A stretch of DNA of 25,886 nt from assembly GCA_900552235.1 (NCBI GenBank), contig URYZ01000010.1, positions 1 to 25,886 of the forward strand, written 5' to 3'. Each line of letters begins with the position of its first letter. Position 1 is the first letter of the stretch. The translations under genes and the position numbers were made by a program. The stretch comes from an uncultured Mycoplasmatota bacterium (GTDB lineage: Bacteria > Bacillota_I > Bacilli_A > RF39 > UBA660). Below are positions 15,244 to 23,083 of the stretch, piece after piece. The notes beneath the pieces are model-generated. The model ran no database searches. It worked only from the letters and a program-made list of their open reading frames with translations, and was not told the origin of the DNA.

Positions 15244-16010
15244 TATTTCTTCTCCTTATCTTTAATTAAGGTTAAGGCAAGTTCAAGATACTTTTTATAA
15301 TCTTTTTTATCTTTAAAAGAAAGATTAGGATTAAGTAAAAGTATTTCCCCTTCCATAATATATTTATCTATATTTTTTATATACATATTTTTAGAAATAG
15401 TAAAATCAATATTATTTTTAATAATAGTTCTAATATCATACTTAGAAAAATATGTTTTATCTTTAAAAATAGATTCATTTAAAACAGTATAAAAATTATT
15501 AAATCCAGCATCTTTTAAAATTGTTAAAAAACTCTTAGTATTTTTAAGATCAAAACTATCATTAGTAAATAAATATAAAATAATATCACTCATATCAAGA
15601 GTATAAATATTTATTTCATTTAAAATATGTGTTGTATCAATTAAAATAACATCATATTTATAAACAACATTATTTAAAATAATAGGAATATATTTACTAT
15701 CCATTTTATTAGCAAATCTAGGGTCTTTAGGGGCACTTAAAATAGATATATATTCATTATGGTTATATATATAGTCATCAATATTTTTATATTTATTATT
15801 TGATAAATCTGTTATTAAATTAAATATAGTTTTATCATTTTTAGAGTTAAGATATGTTGCTACTGCTCCCCCATAAAGGTCAAAATCAATTACTAAAACT
15901 TTCTTTTTAAGGTTACTAAAAACACCTGCTAAATTTAATGTTGTAATAGTTTTCCCAACACCACCTTTAGTAGAAGTAACTGTTATTATTTTCCCCTTAT
16001 TCCTTTCCAT
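15243..16010 (-). CDS. tadZ: TadZ/CpaE-like ParA/MinD-type ATPase
   Basis: 255 aa. The deviant Walker A KGGVGKT (15-21) and a following Asp in VLVIDFDLYGG identify the ParA/MinD superfamily. The usual N-terminal receiver-like domain of CpaE is missing, so this is a minimal TadZ. Its role is probably to localise the Tad machine to a cell site. The position between pseudopilins and tadA supports the name over a chromosome-partition role. The start has AGAGGGG upstream. Confidence 0.85.
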   Translation of the reverse strand: MERNKGKIITVTSTKGGVGKTITTLNLAGVFSNLKKKVLVIDFDLYGGAVATYLNSKNDKTIFNLITDLSNNKYKNIDDYIYNHNEYISILSAPKDPRFANKMDSKYIPIILNNVVYKYDVILIDTTHILNEINIYTLDMSDIILYLFTNDSFDLKNTKSFLTILKDAGFNNFYTVLNESIFKDKTYFSKYDIRTIIKNNIDFTISKNMYIKNIDKYIMEGEILLLNPNLSFKDKKDYKKYLELALTLIKDKEKK

Positions 16011-16027
16011 AAATTGTCCCCTCTTCT

Positions 16028-16354
16028 TTACTTTTTATTTGTGCATACTTTTATTTGATAAGTATTTTTATTTATTATTTTACCAAAATTACTTGGTACT
16101 TTTTTTGTTATACATATTTCATTAGAATTAATTACAACTTCATTAGAAGATATATCATTTTTATTAAGGAAAGAATCTAACTCTTCTTCTTTATAAGTGT
16201 TTTCTTTTAAATAATATATATAATCTTCTTCAATATGTTTAATCTTTAATTTTTCATTTAATACTTTTGATAAATCAAAAAGCATCCCTATTATTAAAAA
16301 GATAATAGGCAAAAGTAATATGAAAAACACAAGTGATTGTCCCTTATTATTCAT
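16028..16354 (-). CDS. TadE/TadF-like pseudopilin without Glu5
   Basis: 108 aa. A short basic start MNNKGQSL is followed by a hydrophobic segment (about residues 8-25), then a soluble C-terminal region with two Cys. The NKG-Q boundary resembles the prepilin-peptidase site of Flp and TadE. The position five residues after the cleavage Gly is Phe, not the Glu of the other two pilins here (KGQSLVFF against KGQALVE). It may be processed differently or be a membrane-anchored minor pilin. The start ATG overlaps the end of the previous gene. Confidence 0.72.
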   Translation of the reverse strand: MNNKGQSLVFFILLLPIIFLIIGMLFDLSKVLNEKLKIKHIEEDYIYYLKENTYKEEELDSFLNKNDISSNEVVINSNEICITKKVPSNFGKIINKNTYQIKVCTNKK

Positions 16355-16682
16355 ATAGTATTACCCTTTTTGTTGATATATTATAATCATTTTTAAAAAA
16401 TATATTAGAAAAAGGTGTGATAAATTTGACTTTAGAGGTTAACTCTACCGTAGCATAAGAGCCTGATTTTGATATAGAATATTTCGTATTATTATCTAAA
16501 ATATTATTTATATCATTTTCTTTATTGTTTCTAATTAAATAAATTACATCATCTAATTTATTTTCAAGTTTATTTTCACTTACAAAAACATTTGAAAAAT
16601 CAATTATAATACAAAGTATTAAAACTATAATTGGAAATATAAGAATAAACTCTACAAGAGCTTGACCTTTATTATTTATCAA
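16347..16682 (-). CDS. TadE-like pseudopilin
   Basis: 111 aa from a TTG at 16682. That start is preferred because AAGGGG stands six bases upstream and it gives the short basic leader MINNKG seen in the two sister genes. A GTG at 16685 or 16697 is the alternative. The TadE-type motif GQALVEF, hydrophobic segment about residues 8-26 and soluble C-terminal region (about 85 residues) fit a minor pilin processed after Gly. The start overlaps the flp stop, so it is coupled to the major pilin. Confidence 0.75.
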   Translation of the reverse strand: MINNKGQALVEFILIFPIIVLILCIIIDFSNVFVSENKLENKLDDVIYLIRNNKENDINNILDNNTKYSISKSGSYATVELTSKVKFITPFSNIFFKNDYNISTKRVILYE

Positions 16683-16869
16683 CACAAACCCCTTCACCTG
16701 GTTTTTCTCCTTTTTTATATGTTTGCCCCACTATTTCACACGATGACTTTGTCATTGAATCTTTTAAATAGCCTCCAAGTAAACTAACTAAAGATATAGC
16801 AAGTACACTTATAAGTGCTATTATAAGAACATATTCAACTAGTGCTTGACCTTTGTTATTATTTTTCAT
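16672..16869 (-). CDS. flp: Flp-type major pilin precursor
   Basis: 65 aa from the ATG at 16869, with GAGGT about ten bases upstream; an ATG at 16884 gives only five more residues. The leader MKNNNKG ends at the prepilin-peptidase Gly, followed by QALVEY with Glu5-Tyr6 in the mature protein, the Flp hallmark. A hydrophobic stretch to about residue 32 then gives way to a short tail with two Cys that could form a disulfide. It is first in the tad operon, as the most abundant subunit usually is. The peptidase (TadV) is not in this window. Confidence 0.88.
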   Translation of the reverse strand: MKNNNKGQALVEYVLIIALISVLAISLVSLLGGYLKDSMTKSSCEIVGQTYKKGEKPGEGVCVDK

Positions 16870-16908
16870 GACAATCAACCTCATTTCTCAACCCTATTTT
16901 CTATATTA

Positions 16909-16937
16909 ATTTTATTATTTTTTTAATACATTGTCAA
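16909..16937 (-). promoter_or_regulatory. Promoter of the tad operon
   Basis: TTGACA at 16937-16932, spacer exactly 17, TAAAAT at 16914-16909, about 40 bases before the flp start. It lies directly after the terminator of the unit to the right. Confidence 0.82.
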
Positions 16938-16953
16938 GCAATCAAACATAATA

Positions 16954-16994
16954 AAAAGGATAATTTACTATTTACTATTTTTAATTATCCTTTT
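16954..16994. terminator. Intrinsic terminator, possibly bidirectional
   Basis: A perfect 12-bp inverted repeat AAAAGGATAATT / AATTATCCTTTT (16954-16965 and 16983-16994) with a 17-base loop, immediately after the stop of the S51-GNAT gene. T runs on either side suit both strands. Confidence 0.8.
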
Positions 16995-16999
16995 ATTAA

Positions 17000-18214
17000 C
17001 TATTTTTCTTTTCCTGTATTATATTCTTCTTTTGTTATGCCATATAATACTAAATCTTGTATACCACCATAATAATAAAAGATTCCATCTTTTCTTACTC
17101 CTTCATATTTAAGACCTATATGTTCCATTACTTTTAATGTTCCAGGATTAGATTTAGCACCACTTGATTCTATTCTATTAATATTTAATTTATTAAAAGC
17201 AAATTCTAAAACGCATTTAGAAGCCTCAGTAACATATCCTTTGTTCCAAGAATCTTCTCTTATAAAATAATCTATTCCATAACTTCTTGCTTTTTCATCA
17301 TGAACATTTAAATAAATACATCCAAGAAGTTTATTTGTATCTTTTTCTACGATACTCCATCTGTAAAAATCTAAATTATCATACTTACTAAAATCAAAAT
17401 AATTTCTATTATCATTCAAAGAAGTTCCAACCTTATGAATACCTAAATACCTTCTTAAATTAGGGTTAAGTTCAATATAAAATAGTTCATCTATATCTTC
17501 TTTTATTGTTTTTCGAAGTATTAATCTTTCTGTTTCTAAAGTTACACTTCCTAAATGATTTATTTTTTCATAATCCTTTTTTACAAGATTAATCTTTTCA
17601 TTTTCTATCTCATAATAATCTCCGATAAACATTTCTTTATTATTTTCAATTCTTATAAATGAAGAATTTGGTAATGCTACTAGTTTTGTTATTTTACTTA
17701 TTTTAAATATTTCTTTTAAATAATCAATATTTAAAAAATCTAAATGTGGATAAATACTTATATTAGTAAATCCTAATCCTTCATAGTCTTTAATATCATT
17801 ATAATCTTGATAAATTACTCTTTTGGTTTGATTAAGACTACCTGCAGATACTCCAATAATAAAGGATTTTTCTTTTATTAAAGGCTTTAATTCATATTCA
17901 TCTAAACTATTATTTTGTAAATATGTATCTCCTCCCATAAGATAAATAATATTGGCTTTTTTTATAAAATCTTTAGCTTCTTCTTTAGTTACATTATTAT
18001 CTATTAAATAATTTTCTGTAAAAGTTATATTTATCTTGGAAAAAAACTCTAATGTTTTATTTTTATACATTATATTTTGTTCGTGATTATCAAATGTTGA
18101 TGCGATAAATGTTATTATTTGATTTTCTTTTATATCTTGTTTTAAATACTTACTTTGTACATCATAAAAACCTTTTTCTTTATCTATCCCACTAAATAAA
18201 TAATTAATTTTCAT
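17000..18214 (-). CDS. Peptidase S51-like domain fused to a GNAT acetyltransferase
   Basis: 404 aa with two parts. Residues 1-215 resemble the S51 (PepE/cyanophycinase-type) fold, a class I glutamine-amidotransferase relative. It has GGD (94-96), the nucleophile elbow GVSAGS with Ser123, and His157 in YPHLDF. Residues about 224-395 are a RimJ/RimL-type GNAT starting ETERLILRKT, with the acetyl-CoA loop in the SWNKGYVTEA region and C-terminal LKYEGVRKDG. The first half would be a serine hydrolase for small peptides or amides and the second an N-acetyltransferase. The fusion suggests sequential action on one substrate, perhaps detoxification (inference). The ATG has GGAGG upstream and overlaps the kinase gene by 11 bases. 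Confidence 0.85.
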   Translation of the reverse strand: MKINYLFSGIDKEKGFYDVQSKYLKQDIKENQIITFIASTFDNHEQNIMYKNKTLEFFSKINITFTENYLIDNNVTKEEAKDFIKKANIIYLMGGDTYLQNNSLDEYELKPLIKEKSFIIGVSAGSLNQTKRVIYQDYNDIKDYEGLGFTNISIYPHLDFLNIDYLKEIFKISKITKLVALPNSSFIRIENNKEMFIGDYYEIENEKINLVKKDYEKINHLGSVTLETERLILRKTIKEDIDELFYIELNPNLRRYLGIHKVGTSLNDNRNYFDFSKYDNLDFYRWSIVEKDTNKLLGCIYLNVHDEKARSYGIDYFIREDSWNKGYVTEASKCVLEFAFNKLNINRIESSGAKSNPGTLKVMEHIGLKYEGVRKDGIFYYYGGIQDLVLYGITKEEYNTGKEK

Positions 18215-18707
18215 AATATTCCTCCAACAACAAATTAGTTATTTCTTTTACAGTTAAATTACTTGTATCAATTATGTCTTTTTTATCAAAATTATAATTT
18301 TTAAATTGATTCAATAAAACAAGACATCTTTCTTTCATTCGGCAATCTTCTTCTCTTTCTTTATCTCTTTCTAACAAAATATTTTCATCAGTCAATAATA
18401 CTTTAAATACTATTTTATAATTTTTAAATTTTTCTTTTAAGAGTTTTAAGTTTTCAGCACTTATAATATAATTAAAAACTACATCATAGCCTTTTTCTAA
18501 ATATGAATTTATCAAATAAATACAATTTTCCCAAAAAAGTTCAATCGGAGCATTTTCTTTCCATGGACTTATTCTTCCTCCGACAAAAAAATTATATACA
18601 GTATCTCCTTCGATTAAAACTGATTTTGAAAGTGATGATGCAAGTTTATTACTAATAGTTGTTTTTCCTACTCCAGCAGGTCCTGTTATTATAAATAATT
18701 TATTCAT
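18204..18707 (-). CDS. Small P-loop kinase
   Basis: 167 aa AAA_18/AAA_33-type nucleotide kinase-like protein. Walker A GPAGVGKT is at residues 9-16. There are no long insertions, and an Arg-rich lid-like segment ERDKEREEDCR occurs in the second half. Relatives phosphorylate nucleosides, shikimate, chloramphenicol or other small molecules, so the target is unknown. Start has AAGGAGG upstream and the gene is coupled to the S51-GNAT fusion, which suggests a shared substrate or a drug-modification role. Confidence 0.82.
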   Translation of the reverse strand: MNKLFIITGPAGVGKTTISNKLASSLSKSVLIEGDTVYNFFVGGRISPWKENAPIELFWENCIYLINSYLEKGYDVVFNYIISAENLKLLKEKFKNYKIVFKVLLTDENILLERDKEREEDCRMKERCLVLLNQFKNYNFDKKDIIDTSNLTVKEITNLLLEEYYEN

Positions 18708-18784
18708 AATATGCCTCCTTATTTATGAGCTTTTTTTATTTATTTTTTTAATCCCATTTAAAAAGTAGCATATTATTATATATC

Positions 18785-18805
18785 TGTCAACCATTTTTGT
18801 TGACA
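18785..18805. promoter_or_regulatory. Palindrome TGTCAAC-N7-GTTGACA overlapping a -35 box
   Basis: A perfect 7-bp inverted repeat with a 7-base spacer between the GNAT gene at 18814 and the kinase gene. Its inner arm on the minus strand contains TTGACA (18790-18785). A -10 is not clear (TACTTT at 17 bases, or AT-rich TATAAT closer). It could be an operator on the kinase promoter. Confidence 0.4.
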
Positions 18806-18813
18806 TTTATTAA

Positions 18814-19347
18814 CTATTTTTCTTTTCTTAATATTTCCATAAAATATTCATCATACCATTTACCATTTAAATAATAATCTTCTGTTCTTTTTCCAAAGAC
18901 TTTGAATCCAATCTTTTCATATGATTTTATAGCTCTTTTATTAAAAGAAAATACCTTTAACATAATATTTTTTAAATTTAAATAATTAAATCCATACTCA
19001 ACAAGTAAACTTAATGCTTCAGTACCATAACCTTTTGATCTATTCTCTTCTTCTCCTATAAATAATCCTACTTCTCCTTTTTGATGTAAATGATTAATAT
19101 CAACAAAACCACAATTACCAATAAGTTTATCTGTTTCTTTTAATACAATAGCAAATTGTTGTTCTTTTTTGTCCATATTATTAATAAGCCACGCTCTTTC
19201 ACTTTCAAAAGTAGTTACTTTTGAAGAACTTCCAAGTCCATCAGTTGTACTAAAGTCATTCATCCATTTAACGTATTTTTCAATATCTTCTAAATTCATT
19301 GGTGATAAATAAACTTTTTCTCCTTCAATTTTTTTAAAATATTTCAT
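18814..19347 (-). CDS. GNAT acetyltransferase behind an attenuator-like leader
   Basis: 177-aa RimJ/RimL-type N-acetyltransferase. The opening KIEGEKVYLSPMN is typical, the acetyl-CoA loop RSKGYGTEA is at residues 103-111 and the C-terminal NKRAIKSYEKIGF is conserved. The branch resembles those that acetylate spermidine, ribosomal proteins or drugs; no specific substrate can be named. AAGGAGG stands upstream. It is preceded by a strong promoter and a structured leader with a terminator, which hints at inducible expression. Confidence 0.88.
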   Translation of the reverse strand: MKYFKKIEGEKVYLSPMNLEDIEKYVKWMNDFSTTDGLGSSSKVTTFESERAWLINNMDKKEQQFAIVLKETDKLIGNCGFVDINHLHQKGEVGLFIGEEENRSKGYGTEALSLLVEYGFNYLNLKNIMLKVFSFNKRAIKSYEKIGFKVFGKRTEDYYLNGKWYDEYFMEILRKEK

Positions 19348-19375
19348 AATCTTTCCTCCTTATTTTTATATAATA

Positions 19376-19476
19376 AAAGCACGAAATCTCCCTTATTATA
19401 TAGGTGACTCCGTGCATAAAGCTCGTGTAGGTTTTACCCCGAGATAGCTAACTATTAGTTTATATCTCCTCACTTG
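19376..19476 (-). promoter_or_regulatory. Structured 5' leader, possible riboswitch of unidentified class
   Basis: About 100 bases of unusually GC-rich RNA for this genome, from the likely start near 19476 to the terminator. It contains a hairpin GAGATA/TATCTC (19468-19441) with an inner AACT/AGTT pair, then GGGGTAAAACC and CACGAGC. ATCTC (19445-19441) can pair instead with GAGAT (19390-19386), and CACGA (19427-19423) with TCGTG (19384-19380). Either would break the terminator, so a switch is possible. It does not match any riboswitch consensus I know. Confidence 0.5.
19379..19415 (-). terminator. Terminator hairpin in the GNAT leader
   Basis: GCACG (19415-19411) pairs with CGTGC (19383-19379), the stem continues inward through wobble pairs, and TTTT follows on the minus strand. 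It lies between promoter and gene, so it can act as an attenuator. Confidence 0.7.
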
Positions 19477-19482
19477 TTTTTA

Positions 19483-19510
19483 ATTATACTATTAAAATTT
19501 ATTTTGTCAA
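19483..19510 (-). promoter_or_regulatory. Promoter of the GNAT leader unit
   Basis: Consensus TTGACA (19510-19505), spacer 16, consensus TATAAT (19488-19483). The strongest promoter by eye in this window. Confidence 0.85.
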
Positions 19511-19541
19511 ATATTTTAAACCTTATTTTTATTATATAATT

Positions 19542-20468
19542 TTATATTTTTACTCTCATAATTGTTTTAAATTCAGTAAATCCTTCACTTTTATATAATT
19601 TAATTGCACTAGTATTATTATTACATACTTTAAGTTCAACTATTTTTACATTGTTTTCATAAGCCCAAACTTTGAAGTTATTTATCAAAGCTTTTCCTAA
19701 TCCTTTATTTCTATATAAATTTTCTATATATAAAGCATCAATAATAGCAATTTTTTCTTTATCAACATTATTTTCACAAACATATCCATAAAGATATCCA
19801 ATAATGTTATTATTATTTTTTACTGCTAAAAGGCATTTATTTTTATCAGTATAAATATTCTCATAAAATGAACTAACTATAAAATTTTCATTTATGTTAT
19901 CATCATACTTTCTTTCATCATTAATTAAATCAGTTAATAATTTATTTAACATGTTGGCATCTTCTGTTGTACACACTTTTATTATTTCATTAGTAAAATA
20001 TTTCTTAAATAAATAACCATGTGATTCTAAAAATAAATCTTTATTAATTAAAGATAATATTTCTTGTTCACTCATCCATTTAACTTCCTCTACTTCTTCC
20101 TTTTGTAAAGTTAGAGTATTTATAACAATATCTTTTTCTAATAAATATACATTAATAAGACAAGGCCTTGAAGGATGTTTAGTTAAATCTAATTTTTTTA
20201 TTTCTTCTTTTTTAATATCAAGTCCTAACTCTTCTTTAACTTCTCTTATTATTGTAGTTAAACCATCCTCATTATGAATAACGTGTCCACCAGTTGAAGT
20301 ATACTTATTTTTTCTATCTTTACTTGCTTTTTGAATTAAAAACATGTTATTACTATTTCTTATAAATATTACACTTAGCATAATATTTCCTTCATCAAAC
20401 TTTTCTCCTCTTTTTATAGTTTTTTCTATTTTCTTTCCGTTATCATCATATAAATCTAACAATTCCAT
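19542..20468 (-). CDS. Nudix hydrolase fused to a GNAT acetyltransferase
   Basis: 308 aa. Residues 1-155 form a Nudix domain with a perfect box: Gly61, Glu67, and REVKEELG at 75-82. Such domains cleave nucleoside diphosphate derivatives, and this one resembles the IPP-isomerase/MutT-like branch. Residues about 165-308 are a GNAT domain with the acetyl-CoA loop YRNKGLGKAL and C-terminal NNTSAIKLYKSEGF. The gene lies 10 bases after the ITPase-like gene with AAGGAGG upstream. Two nucleotide-sanitising enzymes side by side suggest house-cleaning roles. The reason for the acetyltransferase fusion is unknown. Confidence 0.9.
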   Translation of the reverse strand: MELLDLYDDNGKKIEKTIKRGEKFDEGNIMLSVIFIRNSNNMFLIQKASKDRKNKYTSTGGHVIHNEDGLTTIIREVKEELGLDIKKEEIKKLDLTKHPSRPCLINVYLLEKDIVINTLTLQKEEVEEVKWMSEQEILSLINKDLFLESHGYLFKKYFTNEIIKVCTTEDANMLNKLLTDLINDERKYDDNINENFIVSSFYENIYTDKNKCLLAVKNNNNIIGYLYGYVCENNVDKEKIAIIDALYIENLYRNKGLGKALINNFKVWAYENNVKIVELKVCNNNTSAIKLYKSEGFTEFKTIMRVKI

Positions 20469-20478
20469 AAAGTCCTCC

Positions 20479-21036
20479 TTATAAATTTTCTAAATATTCA
20501 GCCATTTTATTATATATAGTTAAAGTTTTTTCAAAATGTCTATAATTCTCTTCTTCTTTTTTCATTGATTTTGGTAAAGTATCTTCTTTAAATATAACTA
20601 TTTTATCAAATGTTGTTCCACTTCCATATGGTTTATCACTTATAGTGGCTTCCTCTTCATTTATGAATTGCTTTATTTTACCATCTTTTGAAGCATAAGT
20701 TAAACATTCTTTTAATATAATTTTTCTATTTGTTTTATCTTTCATCATCTTTATTATATCACTTGAAGTAAGAGTTTCATTAATATATCTTAAAAATGGA
20801 CCTGGAAAACCATTTAATTCTTCTATATAATAGCCAACATCTGATTTTATTACATCTTTATTAAGTTTTTTAGAAGCATATAAAGCTGAGTATTTTGACA
20901 CTTCACATACATCCATACTTTGAATTTCAAATGTATCCATCTTTTCATGTAGTAATTCTATATTATAAGCTTTAAATATTTCTTTTGCTATTCTTAATTT
21001 TCCAAGATTTCCTGTTACCATTGTTACTTGTTTCAT
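20479..21036 (-). CDS. Ham1/ITPase-like non-canonical NTP pyrophosphatase
   Basis: 185 aa. The family start VTMVTGNLGKL (residues 4-14, with TGN and Lys13) and the substrate region IKSDVGYYIEELNGFPGP (63-80) identify the Ham1/RdgB/ITPA fold. These cytoplasmic enzymes hydrolyse ITP, XTP or similar to monophosphates. The FPGPFLRYI segment looks more like the eukaryotic/archaeal ITPA branch than typical RdgB, where the motif reads DDSGL. The exact NTP may therefore differ. GGAA lies upstream of the ATG and the gene is 13 bases after the helicase. Confidence 0.82.
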   Translation of the reverse strand: MKQVTMVTGNLGKLRIAKEIFKAYNIELLHEKMDTFEIQSMDVCEVSKYSALYASKKLNKDVIKSDVGYYIEELNGFPGPFLRYINETLTSSDIIKMMKDKTNRKIILKECLTYASKDGKIKQFINEEEATISDKPYGSGTTFDKIVIFKEDTLPKSMKKEEENYRHFEKTLTIYNKMAEYLENL

Positions 21037-21049
21037 AAAAAATTCCTTT

Positions 21050-23071
21050 CTAATTATATATTATAAGTTCATGTTGTGCTCTTGAACATGCCACATAATA
21101 TAAATATTTTTCATTTTCTTTATAAATGTTATTAATTTTATTATAAACAATAACACTGTCAAACTCTAGACCCTTAGCCATATAAGATGGTACTACGATT
21201 AAATCTTTTCTAAATATTTCTTCATTTATTGTTATTTTTCCTATGTTAATATCATCTTTTAATAAATTATATATTTCGTTTGCTTCTTCATCATCTTTTG
21301 TAATAATAGCTACACTTTTATATTCTTTTTTTAAATAATTAATATCATTTAATAATTGCTTTTTTAAATTAGTTTCTTTTCTAAATAAAACAGGTTTATT
21401 ATTATCTTTTCTAATAGCACTTACAAATGTTAAATTAAGAATTTTATTTGTATATTCAATTATTTCTTTACTAGAACGATATGTTTTTGTTAATTCTAAA
21501 TATTTTGTTTTATCAAGTACTTCTTTTATCTGTTCTAAACTTTCATATTTATAATAAGGATTAATTGTTTGGTTAACATCTCCCAGTATTGAAAAACTAC
21601 TTTTTTTAAATATTTTACTAAGTATTTTATATTGTAAAAGCGTATAATCTTGGGCTTCATCTACAACAATTTCTTTTATCATATTATTATAATTAAATCC
21701 TTCAAGAAGCCCTTTTATGTAAGAAAAGATAATTGCATCTTCATAATTTATCTTATTTTTATTAACAAATTTTCTTATTTCATTATCACTTAATTTAATT
21801 TTACAAAATTTACTTTTATAAAAATTATAATATATTTTTTTATAATTTTTTTCTATATTCATCGATTCAAGTATCTTTTTATTTATACTTCTTGCTAAGG
21901 TAAGTTTCCCATTTGTATAGTTTTCACTTAATTTTTTACTTATTTCCGTTATTCTTGTAAATAAAGGGAATCTATCATATCTTTTAAATAATTCTTTTAA
22001 TTGTTCTTTTGTTACTTCATTAAATATATCTATTTCAATATTCTTAGTAAACTTAATATTTTTTATTAAATATAAAACATAATCTTCAATATCTTTTATT
22101 ATTTCATCACTTTGTTTATATTTAACTAAATCAATATTTTTTTCTTTGTAAGTATAATATCTTGCAATAAATTCTGTAAATGTTTCAATACTTTTATATT
22201 CTTTTATACACGACTCTAAAAAGTTAGCATAAGTTGTTTCACTAGGGTTATCTTCTCCAAGTTCTGGTAAAACGTTAGATATATATTCACTAAAAACATT
22301 ATTAGGAGAAAAAATAAGAACGTTTTTAGATGATAGATTTTCTATTTTATATAAAAGAAAAGCAATTCTATGAAGAGCAACACTTGTTTTACCACTACCC
22401 GCGATACCCTGAACAATTAATGATTTATCTTCAACATTTCTTATTATTTTATTTTGTTCCTGTTGAATTGTATTAACAATATTTTTCATTTTTTCACTAC
22501 CATCATTAGATAAAACTTCTTGTAATAATGAATCATCTATATTAATGCTGTTATCAAAAATATGCTTTATTTTACCATCTTCTATTTTGTATTGCCTTTT
22601 TCTTTTTAAATTCCCTTTTATTATTTTTTCGGGTGCTTTATAAGAACACTCGCCTACTTCATAATCGTAAAATAAACTTGATATTGGGGCACGCCAATCA
22701 TATATAAGATAGTTTTTATTTTTATCTTCAAGATGAGTTATTCCTAAATATATATTTTTAGAAGGTTCATTTTCTTCTTCAAATATTATTGAACCAAAGT
22801 AAGGACTATTTTGTATTTTAAATAGTCTTTGAAAATACTTTCCTTTTTGCATCATTAAATATACTTCTAAATCATTATCACTCATTAAACTTTTTAATTC
22901 TGTAGGATCTAAACTTGCTTTATTATCCCAAATATATTTTTTAAATTCTTGCGACTTTTCTTCTTTTTCATATAGTTCTTGTCCTAATTCTGATAAATAA
23001 TCTTTTATAACATTTATACAATTATCTAAGTATTTCTTTTCTTTTTTTATTTCTTCTTTACTTATATTCAT
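21050..23071 (-). CDS. helD: HelD-type UvrD/Rep-family ATPase
   Basis: 673 aa. An N-terminal coiled-coil arm (about 1-45) is followed by YDWRAPIS (124-131), a segment characteristic of HelD. Walker A is GIAGSGKT (222-229). Further on are VVDEAQD (motif II), GDVNQT (motif III) and a C-terminal ACSRAQHEL (motif VI). In Bacillus, HelD binds RNA polymerase and uses ATP to free it from nucleic acids. This protein is about 100 residues shorter than the B. subtilis form but has all main motifs. A DNA-helicase role cannot be ruled out. The start has GGAGG upstream and follows the permease gene by 12 bases. Confidence 0.87.
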   Translation of the reverse strand: MNISKEEIKKEKKYLDNCINVIKDYLSELGQELYEKEEKSQEFKKYIWDNKASLDPTELKSLMSDNDLEVYLMMQKGKYFQRLFKIQNSPYFGSIIFEEENEPSKNIYLGITHLEDKNKNYLIYDWRAPISSLFYDYEVGECSYKAPEKIIKGNLKRKRQYKIEDGKIKHIFDNSINIDDSLLQEVLSNDGSEKMKNIVNTIQQEQNKIIRNVEDKSLIVQGIAGSGKTSVALHRIAFLLYKIENLSSKNVLIFSPNNVFSEYISNVLPELGEDNPSETTYANFLESCIKEYKSIETFTEFIARYYTYKEKNIDLVKYKQSDEIIKDIEDYVLYLIKNIKFTKNIEIDIFNEVTKEQLKELFKRYDRFPLFTRITEISKKLSENYTNGKLTLARSINKKILESMNIEKNYKKIYYNFYKSKFCKIKLSDNEIRKFVNKNKINYEDAIIFSYIKGLLEGFNYNNMIKEIVVDEAQDYTLLQYKILSKIFKKSSFSILGDVNQTINPYYKYESLEQIKEVLDKTKYLELTKTYRSSKEIIEYTNKILNLTFVSAIRKDNNKPVLFRKETNLKKQLLNDINYLKKEYKSVAIITKDDEEANEIYNLLKDDINIGKITINEEIFRKDLIVVPSYMAKGLEFDSVIVYNKINNIYKENEKYLYYVACSRAQHELIIYN

Positions 23072-23083
23072 AACCTTACCTCC

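Noticed and set aside
19396..19473. Possible 25-codon leader peptide starting at GTG 19473
   Set aside because: It would start almost at the 5' end of the transcript with no ribosome binding site, and its codons are atypical. Kept only as a remark, not as a gene.
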